In this document: piece after piece, positions 33,830-46,168 of the stretch
Position numbering within the stretch: the first letter of the stretch is position 1
Layout of the letters: each line of letters starts with the position of its first letter
NCBI GenBank assembly: GCA_025558095.1
Contig: JAIVFI010000004.1
Span: forward strand, 893,335-957,334
Length of the DNA stretch: 64,000 bases
Direction of reading: 5' to 3'
Source: Hyaloraphidium curvatum
Taxonomy: Eukaryota; Monoblepharomycota; Hyaloraphidiomycetes; Hyaloraphidiales; Hyaloraphidiaceae
Made by a program: the position numbers and the translations under genes
The notes under the pieces: model-generated
What the model was told of the DNA's origin: nothing
What the model saw: the letters and a program-made list of their open reading frames with translations, nothing else
Database searches by the model: none

Positions 33830-35383
33830 TCAAAGCCTGCCCGAACCTGCGGAAGGCAAAGCGTTCAGCTCGGGGCCCCACCCAGCAGGCGCCCGGCACC
33901 CACCCTTTCTGACACCGTAGAAGGCGTTGCCCGGGTTCGGCACCGGGAACTCCTCGAAGCTCGTGGCGCCGGCGTCCCTGCAGAACTTTTCCGCGCGCGC
34001 GGGTCCCCAGGCTGTCCCCATTCCTCGTCAGCAGGACGTCTCCGCCATTTGCCCGGAGGACGACCCACCGGCACCGAGCCCCAGCCCGCCCTGCGCGAGG
34101 CTCTGCGTCATGCAGTGCATGCACGACACCGAGTACAGGAACTGCCCCGCGGAGCCGATGTTCTCCTCGAGCCGGTTGCTGCAGCGGGGCTCGACCATGA
34201 TGTACAGGCCCGTGGGCTTGAGCGCGGCCATGATCTCCTTGAGGCCGCGGAGGGGGTCGGGGAGGTCGTGCACGACGTCCTGTTCCGACAAAGGCCGAAG
34301 TCAGTGGGTCCATTTCGGCCGCCGCATGCCGGTTCGGGCAACCCACGAGGGTCATGATCACGTCGTACGCGTCCCGCTCGCCGAGGTCATACACCGACCG
34401 CACCTCGGGGTGCATGTTCTTCCCCAGCACCCCCGCCTTCTCCGCGTTGGCCTTGGCGTGCTCGATCGAGAGCTGGTCCAGGTCCACGCACACGAACTGC
34501 GAGTTGGGGAAGGCCTTGGCCATGAGCACGTCGGCCGAGCCGGCGCCGCAGCCGACGTCGAGGACGCGGATGCCCTTCTCGAGCTGCGCGACGAGGCCGG
34601 GAACCGCGGGGAGCCACTTGCGGACCAGAAGCGCTGTGGGAGGCGGGCAAGGACCATCGGCGTCAGTCGCAGCACGCGCCTAGTCCGTGTGACTACCCAC
34701 CGTGCTGCCCGGCGTGCGTCCTGGCCATGCCCCTCACAACTTCAGGCCCGAAATCCTTGAACGCCACCCCGCCCCCCTCCTTGAACGCCTTGGCCACGCC
34801 CGGTACGACGCTCCAGTACGCCGCCAGGTTCTCCAGCTGCCCGGCAAAGAACAGCGGGTGCGGCGTCTCCTGGGCCTCGTAGTTGTCGCACAGGATCAGC
34901 GCGTGCTCCTCGGGCAGCTCGAACTTGCCCAGGTCCAGAGACTGCGGGTCGGGGTGGGGGTGGTACAGCACGAAGCCCGAGGCGGCCATGGCGGCGAGGG
35001 ACTCCTTGAGGTAGCGGACCTGTGTTTGGGAGGCACCCGAGTGAGGTCGTGATTCCCGGGTTGCGGTAGAGGGCAACGCACCTGCAGGCCCGTCTCGGTG
35101 GCGATCTCCTCGCACGAGACGGGGCCCTTGTGCCGCATGGCGCGGAACACGCCGACGCGGTCGAGCACGGCGGCGACGGCCATCATCGTCGTGTGCGTCT
35201 GCAGCATCTGTCTCCCCGGCACGGGTCAGACTCGGAGCACGCGTCCGGCAACACCGTCGCAATTCCCACGTTGAAGTACTGGAAGAACGGCCGCACGTCG
35301 GCCTTGTTGGTCGGCGTGCCGGCCTTGGGCGGCGTGTACCGGGCCTCGGTGAAGCTGTTAGCGGGCACGAGCTGCTTCGACAT
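33830..35383 (-). CDS. SAM-dependent methyltransferase with N-terminal winged-helix region
   Basis: From ATG 35383 the spliced protein starts MSKQLVPANSFTEARY, then a winged-helix part (MAVAAVLDRVGVFRAM, CEEIATETGLQ), as in the Rv2258c-like methyltransferases. The catalytic core has the SAM motif VLDVGCGAGSADVLMA, then FVCVDLDQLSIEHAK (acidic residue after strand 2) and YIMVEPRC. Introns interrupt the frame at about 35160-35220 (after VGIAT), 35024-35085 (after ETGLQ), 34634-34704, 34290-34350 and 34018-34070; the GTGGGT and GTGCGT donors fit the local pattern. It ends near 33830 after NPGNAFYGVRK; the final ~30 residues look unnatural and may hide a last intron. It transfers a methyl group from SAM to an unknown small molecule. 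Convergent with the LOR/WW gene, 113 bases apart. Confidence 0.7.
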
Positions 35384-35589
35384 GGCGGCGGCTTGATGGG
35401 GGAACGCGGAGGAGGCGGAACGACGGGAGGATGGGGGGCGCGGGCAGGGGGAGACGTTGCGGAACCTGGAGACGCCGCGTTCCCTTGCACCATCCTGCCT
35501 CCGATCGCTTTGTCATCCTTGAAAGCAATTCCCATCAGCCTGGAGACGCCGCCGCGTTCCCTTGCGCCATCCTCGTACACTACACTCAT

Positions 35590-38500
35590 TCAATCGACCA
35601 TGGCCGCCTCGATCTCCTTCCGCAACTCCACCTCCTTCGCTTTGATCGACTGCAGCCCCTCCCGCGGCGCCAGAACCTCCAGCTCCGACACCACCGCCTT
35701 CTTCCACGCGGCATCCATCGCAGGGGTGCCCTTGATCGCACCGAACAGCTGCCCGAGGCAGCGCAGTGCGTTCTCCCGTACCGCCGAGTACTTGTAGTCC
35801 GCCAGCGCGCGCAGCAGTCCCCGCGCGAGGCGCAGCGCAGACGCGGGGTCCATCACCCGCATCCCGTCGTTGCAAGTCGCCAGGTCGAGCTTGGGCAGGA
35901 AGATCTCGAGGGACTGCAGCACCGCCTGCCGAAGGTTCCACGGCTGCAGCTCGTCGAGGCTGTCGGCGAGCAGCCCGGCCAGCTCCTTGGCGTGCTCCTC
36001 CTGCGTCGCCTTGGCCGTGCCCGCGGGCACGAACGCGGCCCCGTTGGCGGTCCCTTTGGCCTTATCCGGCGGCGCAACCATGGCGGGAAAGGCCTTGACA
36101 AGCGCTTTGTACGACGCCGCGCGGATGAGCAGCGAGAGAGGCGACACCCGCTTGCCCGAAATGGGCTCCCCCCTCGCGTCCTTCATCTGCACGTCCTCGT
36201 CGTCGTCCTCGTCGTCCCCCGCGTCCTTGGCCGCGTCGAACGACACCTCGCGCACGGCGGCGTACCAGTCCCGCCCCGGGAAGGCCTCGAGAAAGTTCCC
36301 CCACTGCTCGATGGCCAGGCGGCGGTATGGCCTGTTGTTCTTCTTGGCCTCGCGCACGAGCACCTTGAAGATGGCGTCGAGCTTGGCATCGCCCCCGGGC
36401 CCGGCAAACGATTCCTTGCCCGCCACCACGACCCCGACCAGGCCCTCGAGCACGGCCTCCTTGCCGTCCCACGTCCGGCCCGCGATCGCGTCCGTCATCA
36501 CCTTGACCAGCCCGTCGACGTGCTGCCCCAGCGGGTTCCCCGACGACCCCGCCAGCGCCTTTGCCAGATCCCGCACCGTCTCCCCCGCCTGCCTCTTGAC
36601 CCCCCAGCTCGCGCTTCCCCCCACCAGGCCCCCGAGGAGCCCCACCGTCTCGGCCAGGTACATCCGCAGCGCCGACGACGCCCCCGCCGTGTTGTCCTCC
36701 CACACGTCCTTCCACGCCCCCGCCACCTCCTCGTTGGGGTCGTGCATCCCGTAGTACGCCAGCGGCAGCGCGACGTCCAGGCAGCGCGACTTGAACGCGT
36801 CCGAGGAGTGCCGCGAGAGCTCGCGCATGGCAAAGGCGGGCACCAGCCCGGCGTCGGGGTCCTCCCCGGCGGCGGGGCCGGCGTACATGCCCCTGAGGTC
36901 CTCGACGAGCTTGCCCAGCGCGGCGGGGGAGCATGCCGAGCCGAGGTACCCGATGCTCACGGCGTAGGCCTTGCGGAGGGTCGGGTTGCGGTCGGAGACC
37001 ATGCCCGCAAGCACCGCACGGAGCAGCGAGTCCGCGTCGGCGGGCTGGATCAGCGAGGGGTGCCGCACGACCAGGGTGACGATGAACCGCGCGCACCCGG
37101 CCTTGGTGGGCAGGCCGACGCCCTTGCGCGCGATCTGGGCGAGCTTGGGGAGGATGGCGCCGATGTTGGTCCCGTCGACGTGGTCGACGGCGCCCTCGAG
37201 GGCCTGCATGACGGGCGAGCCCTTGGTCGCGCTCAGGCGGGAGCTGTCCAGCTGGTCCTGCGTGACGCCGTACTTGTCCGCGTTGAGGGCGAGGTAGTTC
37301 ATCATCTGCGGCTCGAGGTCCGAGAGCGACTCGAGCAGGACCGTGACGAGGTCGGCAACGTGCGGCCGGAGCAGGACGGCGCCCTTCTTGCAGAGCTTCA
37401 TGATCGTCTGCAGCGCGAACGACCGCACGTCCTTGGCCATGTTGGTGAGCCCCTTGTGCAGCATGAAGGGCAGCACGATGTCCATGATCTTCTGGCCGTC
37501 CTTGGGGCTCGACACGGTCGGGTCCGCGAACTTGACCGTCACGCTCGTGAGGGTCTTGCAGGTCGACAGCGCCGCGGTCCGCACGGTCTCCTTGATGTCG
37601 TCCAGGCACCGGAAGCACATGGTCCAGACCTCGTCCAGGTACGGCTGAAGCTGCTCGATCGAGCGCCCGTTCATGAGCTCGGCCATGGCTGAGCAGCTCG
37701 CCTCGCGGGTGCGCCACAGGCGGTCGCCCATCCCCGCGAGCAGATCCCGCGCGATGGCGTCAAAGTGCGCGTCGACGGCCTTCTGCGGCTCCTTGACCAG
37801 GGCACGCCAGATGTTCTGCATCGCCTCGGCGACCTTGGGATTGGCGTCGAAGCGGTAGCGGAAGAGCTTGGGCACGAGCGTGGGGAGGTACTGCGAGAGC
37901 TCCTCCTCGGCGGCGGCCATGATGGAGGCGATGCCCATCGACGCTCCGCGCCGCGAAGACCAGATGGCGTTGTGTGAGGCGAGATTCTGGTGAGGGACAG
38001 TTCGTTAGTCAACCAATCAAGAGTGCGGAAGAAGGTACTTTCCATAAAGCGATACACGAGCTCAGGATTGTTCAAATCCGCGGCCAGAGACAGCACGGAC
38101 TGGTATGTCGAGATTGCGCCGCCCGAGTCGCCCGGCGCTGACCCCAGGCTGGTCTCGAAAAGTTGCGTGTCGCCCGTGAGAGTGCCGCCTTCGCCTGCGA
38201 CCCGCTTCTTGGTGTCGACGAGGGTCCCCATGAGCCCGCGGACGAGCTCGGAGCGGGTGTCCTTGTCCGCGAGCTCGTAGACCAGGCCGATGCCCTTGGA
38301 AGCGACCTCTTGCGTGAACTCTGTGGGTGAAGGCGAACCATTTCGTTACAGCTCGTAGCTGCATTGGCGTGAAAAGTCACCCACCGTCCCGATCAGTGAG
38401 AAGGCTCCTGAACGCCGAGTAGAGCCGTGGCATCCGCTTGCCAAACTCGGGCATCCCCGAGCAATGCCTCACGACCGCCAGCAGCCACACGCACACTGCC

Positions 38501-41500
38501 CTGCGCGCAGCCGCCCCGCCCTTGCTCATGATCCCCTCGAGGCTGGCGAAGATGCCGTCAAGCAGCGCCGGGTCGCGAGCCGTCCGGTCCGGAGGGGGGA
38601 AGGCGACGTCTGGGAGGTCGAGGTGCCGCGCAGCAGTGCTCGAGGACCACCCGCCCGCGACGGCGGCGATCCCCTCGCCGACGGCGAACTGCGACTCGAC
38701 CTGCTTCGGGAACAGCGTGGCGAGGGAGTAGAAGAAGTCGAGGACGCGGCTTGATAGAGAGGGATCGCCGAGGGTGAGGTCGGCGAGGGCAGCAACGGCG
38801 GTCTCCTGAAGCCGCGGCTCCTTGGCCTTGCGCACGACTTCGGCGAGCTTGTGCACGACCTCCTCGCGCGGCGTCTTGGGCTTGGGCGGCGTGCCGTTCT
38901 CCTTGGCCGCCGTCGGAGTGGCACTGTCGCCGTTGGGCGCCGCAGAAGCCGCTCCGTCTGCGTCCTTCGCCACCTCAGCCGCCGGTTCCTCCCGCTTGCC
39001 CTCCTCCCCATCGACCTCCATCGCATCGCCCCCTCCGACGGGCAGCGGCACGTAGCGCCCCAGCTCCGCCACAGCCGCCACGCTTCCACCCTGAAGCATC
39101 CCCGCACCCGTCCCCGACGCATCGAGCCCCGCCACCGCCGCGCCCGAAAGCTGCGCGACAAGCTCCGCCGGCACGTTCGCCGCGGCGCCGCGGTACGCCG
39201 TCCGGGAGTAGAGGTACGAGGCGGCGAGCAGCGCGCCGTGGCGGTGCTCGGGGGTGACTGTCTTGTCCTCGGCCGGGGTGCGGGCGGTGTCGACCAGGCC
39301 GCGAAGCAGGCCCGAGAGGGGTTCGGGAGGGAGTCCGGAGGCGAGCAGGCCGAGGAGGTGCGCGGCCGAGGTGCGGAGTTGTATCCGTGTCGATTGCAGG
39401 AACGGCTACAAGGACGTGGCGAGCAGCACATGTCAGCGAAGCTGCGTGACGCCAAGACGCCCCAACCTACCATCAACCAGTCCGCCGCCGATCCCGCCGC
39501 CTTCTCCACCTCGTCCCTGATCCCCTTCCCACCCAGTGCCGTCATCTCCAGCAGCACGGCCGCGCAGGTAGCTTGCAACGGCTCGTCCGCCGTCCGCGAG
39601 AGCATGGGCCCCTCCAGCAGCGAAATGTACCCCCTCACCCCCTCTGCCTCCTCGCCCTCGAGCGCCCCGGCGAGCCACTTGCCCGCGGCCTTGCCGACTT
39701 CCGCATCCGGCGCCGGATCGTCCGCCTCCAGGCTCGGGTACTCGGCCGTCGCCTTGCCCGGCGCACCAAGGTGCAGCACCAGGCAACGGCCCCAATCCGC
39801 GGCGGCTGCGTAGAGCTCCACGGTCCACCCGCCAACCGTCTTGCCTCGCGCCCCGGGGCCGGACTTGGCGTCGTTCAGCTCCACCAGGAACCCCCTCAGC
39901 GTCGGCAACCCGCGCTTCCCGAGCTTCAGGCAGGCCGGCCATCCCCTCCTCCCTGATCTCGGGGCGCGCGTCGGTGGCCGCCACGAGGCACCGCACCCGT
40001 GCCCAGGCGTCTTCCGGGGGGTACAGCCGCGCGGCGTACTTGGCCGCCGCGAAGCGGGCCTGGTGCGCCTCGGAGGCGGCGGCGGCGAGGATCGGCCCGC
40101 GCAGCGCGGCGAGCTGCGCGGCGGGGAGGCAGGAATAGGCGGGAGCGAGGACGGAGAGGAGGTCCAGCACGGATTGGCGTTCCGCGGCAGGGGTTTCGGG
40201 GGCAGAGAGGCGGGCGAGGAGGCGCGGGGGGAGGGCAAGGCCGGCGGGGGTGGTGGAGAAGAGGGCGGGAATGCGGGAGCAGAGCAGGCCGGCGGCGTCG
40301 TAGGCGAGCGACACGAGGGCAGCGCGGGTGGCGGCGTCCTTGCTCCCCGTGGCGTCGTCCTGCGGCTCCTCGGCGACCTTGGTGAAGCCGCCCAGAAGGA
40401 CGCCCCCGACGCGGTCGTCGAGCCAGCCGCCTGCGGGCTTGAGCTTGGCCGCGCGGAGGCACCACACGGCGAAGCGCATCCCTTCCAGGCGGAGCTTGGC
40501 GTCCGTCGACGCAAAGAGGGCGTCGAACGAGGCCTGGAGCAGCTGCGGGAAGGTGTTGGCCGCCAGCACCGAGCGCGAGAGGAGCTGCAGCAGCTTGGCT
40601 TTAAGCTGCGGCGGCAGAGGTGTCGCTCGCTCGGCGGCGGACGCCTTGTCCTGCTGCGAGCCCAGGAAGTAGAGGCCGTAGTAGTATGCCACGGCGTCCG
40701 CGGCCTCGAGGTCCGCCCGCCCAATCTTCTTCATCCCGTCCTCGCCCCGCGACGCGACCTCCGAGATGCCGTCGACCGAGGCGACCAGGAAGCACCAGTA
40801 GCGCTCCTTCGTCAGCAGCTTCTGGTCCGGAAAGGCCAGCGACGACGCGAGAAGCCTGACCGCGGCGGCCTTGGTGGTCCCCAGCTGCGCGGCGTGGAGC
40901 GGGCCGCCCGGGGTGAGGTTCTTGTAGGTCCGCGAGCCCTCGGCGCCCGAGGGCGTGCCGAGGAGGAACAGCAGCTCGGGCTGGGACAGGCCCGGCTGGG
41001 GAGTGAGGGGGTCCGGGGCCGGTTCCGGGGCGCCCCGCGAGGCGAGCAGCTCGGCCTGGGTTTGGTTGGCCTTGGGCTTGGGCGGCGGCGGCGGGTGGTA
41101 CAGGAGAAGATGGGCGAGGCGCTGGCAAACGAACAGCGCGTCGGGCTCGGCGAACGCCGGCGCGGCCGAGGCGGGAGGGGTCAGCGAGGTCGGCGGGGCG
41201 TACGTCGGGAGGAGCTACACCAAAATGGCGCACGGAATGACATAATGAGGGTCAGCAGGGTCGAGATCACGGGGAATGGCGGTGGCCCACCGAGAGAAAC
41301 ACGCCGAACGCGGCCATCTTCCACGCGCCCCTGCCCTCCCCGATTCCGCGGACCAGCAGCGGCACCAGCCTGCTCTGCGCGTCCTTGTCCAGCCTGCCGA
41401 CGCCAATGTCCACAAAGACCATGCCCATGGTCCGCAACAGGTCCGACGGCGGCCCGGTCTTGGGTGCCTTGGCGAGGTCGCCCCACAGGTCCAGGATGCC

Positions 41501-41928
41501 CTCCACGGGCACCTTCAGGGAGGCCTCCGACCTCGCCCTCTTTGCCAGCGAGCCCAGCACTTCGAGGGCCTTCTGGCGGACGGGCGCCGACGAGTCCAGC
41601 TTGAGCAGGATGGCCGGGAGGAAGGCGGCCAGCGGCCCCGCGAGGTCTGCCGTCGGGGTCAGCGCGAGCTTCAGCTCGGCGCTCTCGAGGAGAGCTGAAC
41701 GCGGAAAGAATATGCGAATTAAATCAAATGGGGGAGATTAGAGGAAATGGAGTCCAGTAGGGAACGGTGGGCGGGGAGAACGACGCGGTCAGATCTCCGT
41801 CGCACGCGGGCATTGCGGCGGCCGAGCGCGACGGGGCGCTCCGGGAGCCCGCCGGCCACTGAGCAAAACGTACCGAGCTCCTGCTGCGCGCCGGCGTCCG
41901 GCGTCACGGCCGACATCGCGTTCGCCAT
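35590..41928 (-). CDS. ECM29: Proteasome adaptor and scaffold protein ECM29 (frameshifted)
   Basis: ECM29 is a HEAT-repeat protein that binds and stabilises 26S proteasomes. Starting MANAMSAVTPDAG, it carries LALLESAELKLAL, AILLKLDSSAPVRQKALEVL and later RFRYRFDANPKVAEAMQNIW and GVGLPTKAGCARFIVTLV, all diagnostic. Introns: 41695-41873, 41215-41290, 39406-39470, 38321-38384 and 37987-38042. The last has donor GAAAGT, not GT. With these, the coding length is 5,899 nt, exactly one base more than a multiple of three; the frame break is at CCTGCCTG (39927-39934), where removing one C would restore MAGLLKLGKRG. About 1,965 residues, near the family size (yeast 1,868; human 1,845). The frame break could be a sequence error or a real mutation. 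Long open frames on the opposite strand here are shadows. Confidence 0.85.
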
Positions 41929-42339
41929 AGCGTGTTCGGCGAGCGCTTGCGACGCGTGGGCTGCCGCGCCGCCGGCCGGGCGTCGCTCACCTTCGATTGC
42001 ACGCCCCGGACCTCCCCGGGCCCATAGCAGCTCAATGCTTCGGGAGTCCTCCCCTGGGTTAACGTCTCATTAGCAGGATCTGCCACCTCGCTGGAGGATG
42101 GAGCTCTGACTCTCTGACGTGCATTCACCGTGCCTCGATACTCTCATTGGGACAGAATCAGCGAAGGCCGCCGATGCCCAAAAGGGCTCGTACACATTTT
42201 GTCTGCCAATACGAAACATGCAAATACTACTCTTGAACCAAATCCAACGTCCTCCCCAGCCCGCCCCGTCCCGGCCGGCTCAGATCAGAGGGACTTCCAC
42301 CCCTGGCCCGGACCCGTGTCGGCAGGTGACCGCGGAGAA
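41929..42339. other. Intergenic, no gene seen
   Basis: About 410 bases between two minus-strand genes; holds the ECM29 promoter. A short AT-richer stretch lies near 42200. Confidence 0.35.
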
Positions 42340-42938
42340 CTACGCAGGACACGTTGAGGCACCTTTGACCGAAGTGGTGGCAGCGGCGATGGTCGTCCAG
42401 GAGCTGCACGAGTCGTGGAGGGTGCAGCGGGAACCGTTGGGCCTGTAGTTGGCGATGGTGCAGCCCGCCTTGGCGTCGCACAGACTGCGGCAGTCCGCGA
42501 GCGACGTTGCGGTGGTCCTTTCCTGGTTGGCTCCGATGGAGCATGTGGCTTCGGCGGCACAGTCCGTGTACGACGTGTCGGCCGGCACTTCCGGTACGGA
42601 GCGGCGATCATCCCGCGCTCTCGGCCGTGTCACGACGGCCGCGACTCACCGCCGTACCGCCGGTAGAGCTCCCGGGCGTTGGCTTCGACCTTGACGCAGG
42701 CGACGTATCCGTCGGGGGTGCCTGGGTAGCCGAACTCGCTGGTGCGGGGACCGCCGCGGCGGATCAGTCTCTGCACCGGGAGCGTGCGGAGCCGGGGGAG
42801 CCACCAGAAGTTGCCGGTAGGGCAATACACGCAGGAGCGCGCGAACACCTTTTGCGGGGCCGGGGCCGGGGCGGCGGCGCAGGCGCCTGCGAGGGCGAAC
42901 AACGCGAGGGCAAGGAGGAGGGCGGAGGGGCGCGGCAT
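42340..42938 (-). CDS. Secreted protein with a Cys module and a PAN/apple-like domain
   Basis: ATG 42938 gives a signal peptide (ALLLALALFALAGACAAA). The first module has RSCVYCPTGN; removing a small intron with donor GTGGCT (about 42750-42815) joins it to CEFGYPGTPDGYVACVKV, matching the equivalent module in the EGF gene at 46169 with the intron in the same place. After a second intron (donor GTGAGT near 42650) comes a Cys-rich domain: DTSYTDCAAEATCSIGANQE, then TTATSLADCRSLCDAKAGC, TIANYRPNG and CTLHDSCSS, resembling PAN/apple domains that bind sugars or proteins. Stop 42340-42342, about 140 residues. The PAN label rests on the C-x-x-x-C and C-x5-C spacing, not a full match. Confidence 0.55.
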
Positions 42939-44000
42939 GGCGGAGATCAGCAATGCCGGCAGTTGTCGATCCAATGTCTTGCGTGTCGCGTTAATCGCCC
43001 CGCCAGGGTCCTGACGATCGGGGTCTGACGATGGCCGTATAGCGGCGGCAGGTCCCATCCCTACTCAATGGTCCCTCACATCTTGGCGCAGCAGCGGAGG
43101 AAAAACCCGGCCGTCGGCCTGCTAGTGCATCACTTCATGTCTACTTTTGCAATAGCTGTTGCCCCGTTGCACTTCGCGGTGCGAGCGGCAAGCGGTCGTC
43201 GCGCGGTTCCCGCCCGCCGATCACACCCGAAATGGGTCCGCCACCCGGAAGCCGCCCGGCGCATCGGCGTTTTGCTCAGATCCGGACGGTCGAGAAACAA
43301 CAAGACCTACCTAGCTATCTCCCCCGGCACGCGACTGCAGCTGGCCGCTGGCCGCTGCCGATCAGTTTCCGCGCGCGCTGTCAGCAACGCCAAGCCGGCC
43401 ACCAGCCTGTGGCCGGCGGAGTTTCTCTGGCCGGGGATCGGGTCCGCCGGGCGGCATCGTCGACGATTCGCACGCCGCAACCTAATATCAGGCTGCTTGG
43501 CAAAGTGCCCTCTCGCAGCACTGCAGCACGGACGGGGCCGGCAGGTCCCGGGCGGCGCCCGGCAGAGCAGGCGACGGAGGAGGGATGCCCAGCGAGGTTG
43601 AGGCTTCAGTCGTCGACCTCTGCACCGTGTTGCGACGCTGACATGTTTCATCATGTGTTACGGTACTATGCGGTGAGTTTCCTGGGGGATCCATTGATTT
43701 CGGTATGTTCCCGGTAGGGGCACAGTTTTCGTGCGGGGTCTGGCCTAGGGGTGCGCGCGGCCACACGGCGCTGTTGCGACACCCTGACCGCAATTCTCGC
43801 GGGTCTAGGAGCGTCAACGAAGGAGTGGTAGGATCTCGCGGCCCGGCTCGCCCCCCAGGGCGAACCGTTTCCGAGACATACATCAACGAGCACTGTTCCC
43901 CAACCACAACAGATCCAAAGCCCTTGGCAAGACCCGGAAGTCCCAGCAGAACGATTCCAACGCACCAAAGAGGGTCCCGCCCCGCCCCTCCCCGCCCCGT
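42939..44000. other. Intergenic, about 1 kb, no gene supported
   Basis: Between two minus-strand genes. Short overlapping frames exist on both strands but none has a start, splice pattern or domain that I can support. Confidence 0.35.
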
Positions 44001-44171
44001 TCACTTGTGCAGGTTCGCGTCGTTTGGGAGGGTGACCTCGCCGATGCCCTTGACGACCTCGGCGCGCGACTTGGTCATGTAGTTGACGCAGCTGCTCGTC
44101 GCCCAGAAGACGGACCACGCAAAGGCCGCGCCGACGGCGGCGGAGGCGGCGGTGGCCAGCGGCGCGGCCAT
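44001..44171 (-). CDS. Small single-span membrane protein, 56 aa
   Basis: ATG 44171 to TGA 44001-44003 encodes 56 residues: an Ala-rich start, one hydrophobic span (AAVGAAFAWSVFWATSSCV), then a Lys/Arg/Glu-rich tail ending LPNDANLHK. The shape (tiny, one span, basic tail) is typical of subunits of mitochondrial membrane complexes, but no family was recognised. No intron. Alternative: a chance frame. Confidence 0.45.
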   Translation of the reverse strand: MAAPLATAASAAVGAAFAWSVFWATSSCVNYMTKSRAEVVKGIGEVTLPNDANLHK

Positions 44172-44647
44172 GGCAGCAGACCGAGACGGCGCGTAGAATC
44201 TGGGGGAGACGTTTGGGAACCTCTCTAGGACGACGCACCCTTGGGCTGTCTGGTCTGGTCTGGTCTATCCGCCGGCGTCGCACTACCTGAGTAACTCGAT
44301 GCCACTCGGGGAGGCAGGCGTTCATCCTCCAGCATTGTCGAAGGATCCTGCCGCTTAGGGAAAACCCCCAACAATTCGGCGGCCACCGCTCGATGTCCCT
44401 GCGAATGTGCCTTTGTACGGATTGCATCGCGATGCTGCTGAATGCTTTGAACAATCTAGAAAGGATCGAATCCAGGATTTGCGGTCCTCAACGTCGGGCT
44501 TCATCTGACCTTCGCTCCGGGGGCGACGCAGGCCGCTTTCCTTTCAATATACGTGCAGCGGTATTGTTCGCACGTCTCGAGGCGATGGTATAGAAGATCA
44601 CGTCCACCGGTGCTACACTAGTGCCCGACCTGAGTCCCTCTCGCGCG
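44172..44647. other. Intergenic, no gene seen
   Basis: About 475 bases. A stretch on the minus strand near 44460-44475 vaguely resembles a tRNA T-arm, but no tRNA fold was found. Confidence 0.35.
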
Positions 44648-45242
44648 CTACTTGCTCCCCGGGATCACGTACGTCCCGTCCACCACCTTCCCCACCCTCC
44701 CATCGATATCGACGTGTTCCGGTTTCCCCACGAACGCAGTCCGCCCGTCCGCCCCGACCAGGAAGCACATCGGCAGCCCCAGCCTGGCCTTGCCGGCGGC
44801 CAAAAAGGCGTCCGCGAAGAGCCCCTCGACACCGCCCTCGGCCGGCGGCGCGTCGACTGCCACGGGGTACGTCATGCCGTCGCCCTTGGAGGCCACGAAC
44901 TTCTCCACGCGCTCCTGGATTTCGTCGGGCTCGCCGGCCTCGCGCACGGCGACGGCGACGATGCGCAGGTCGGGGTACTTGCGGTGGAGCGCCTCGAGGT
45001 GCGGGATGTTGGCCTTGCACGGCGCGCACCTGCGAAAGCAAAAGCAGGATAGAATGAGAGGGAATAGGGAGACAGAGGGAGAGAGATTGGGCGTCAGAAG
45101 AAGCGGGAGCGGGTGGGCAGGCAACGCACCACGTCGCCCACGCCTCGCACAGCAGCGGCCCGCCCGGCGCCGGCGGCGCGCCCCGGATGTACGTCAGCTC
45201 GGGCAGGGCAGGGAACGGCTCGTTGAGCTTCGGCGGCGGCAT
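44648..45242 (-). CDS. TlpA/thioredoxin-like redoxin
   Basis: ATG 45242 starts MPPPKLNEPFPALPELTYIRG, then CEAWATWCAPCKANIPHLEALH: a thioredoxin-type WCAPC active site. Intron 45030-45129 (100 nt, donor GTGCGT) splits the Trp codon just before the CAPC cysteines. The rest has RIVAVAVREAGEPDEIQERV, then GLPMCFLVGADGRTAFVGKP with a cis-Pro-like LP, ending VIPGSK at TAG 44648-44650. About 164 residues. TlpA/ResA-type proteins reduce disulfides, often in cytochrome maturation; in eukaryotes their targets vary. An upstream in-frame ATG would add a 47-residue basic segment that could be a targeting sequence. Confidence 0.75.
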
Positions 45243-46168
45243 GGCGGCGAGCTGGGTGGGTCCCCGTTTTCGGGGTCTGCCGCAAGGGATCGCGGGAGGC
45301 GTAGGGACCGGCCGCCGCATCGCTTCGCCAGTTCGCAATCTTCTTCCTGACCTGACATTCAGATACGAATCAATCCATGCCAAAGATTCTGTATGATCCT
45401 CTCAGTGCCCACCGCGCGGAGCCTCCTGTAACCTGGCTGAGGCAGCCTCCGCAATCGGTGCTCCGACCGCGCACCCCGCGCCCGGCGGCGAGCTCTTCTT
45501 CCTCCCTTCATCTGCGGTCAACGCTGTTTTGATCATGCAGCAGATCCCGAGAGATCCTTTCAAGCGGCGCCACGCCCTCCACTCCGGACAGCTAAAGAGC
45601 GCGGCGTACAGTACCACCGCGACCACGCCGGTTGCGCTTCGCAAGCACGCTCCGCGACATTCCTGCGCTGCCTTTCCTAGTCTTTAACAATCCGCCAATT
45701 GGTTGTTCAGATCCTGGGACATCCTTCCAAAGCATCCGTTCGAGGCCGGCATCCATCAAGCGAGTGGCCCCAAGTCCAAACCGAATCCGATCGAAGTCCG
45801 GCTGGAACTTGAAACCGTGCAGGAGTCAATGAGGCCCCTTGGCATCCCCAGTGTCACACGATGCCGGCGGGTCAAGTGTGAAAGTGAGAGGGGGAGGCGC
45901 AGACGGCGAACGAAAACCGCGCCCGACGGATGACTCTTTGCTGGGTTTGGCCGAGGGCCGGTGAGACAAGTCCTTGCATCGGGCGACATCGGAAGCTCGG
46001 AGTGGGGAACACCAGCGCAGCGATACGGGCCCGCGTCCCGTCGCCGGGTTTGTGAGTCACAGAAGGGGACGCAGGGCTCGGAACCGAGGCTGTGCCCGCA
46101 TCCTCAACCAACCAAGTCACAACGCACCCGCTCCGAAGAGCGCGTCCGAACCTCCAAAGCACCCGGAA
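45243..46168. other. Intergenic, divergent promoters
   Basis: About 930 bases between the redoxin gene (minus) and the EGF gene (plus). Frames are short and lack recognisable features. Confidence 0.35.

Noticed and set aside
35431-37692. 753-codon open frame on the plus strand
   Set aside because: It lies antisense to ECM29, whose frame is confirmed by homology. GC-rich codons make long shadow frames.
39841-41604. 587-codon plus-strand frame
   Set aside because: Antisense to ECM29; the sequence is Arg/Gly repeats with no domain.
44455-44530. Possible tRNA on the minus strand
   Set aside because: A GGATTCGATCC-like stretch resembles a T-arm, but no matching acceptor, D-arm or anticodon arm could be paired.
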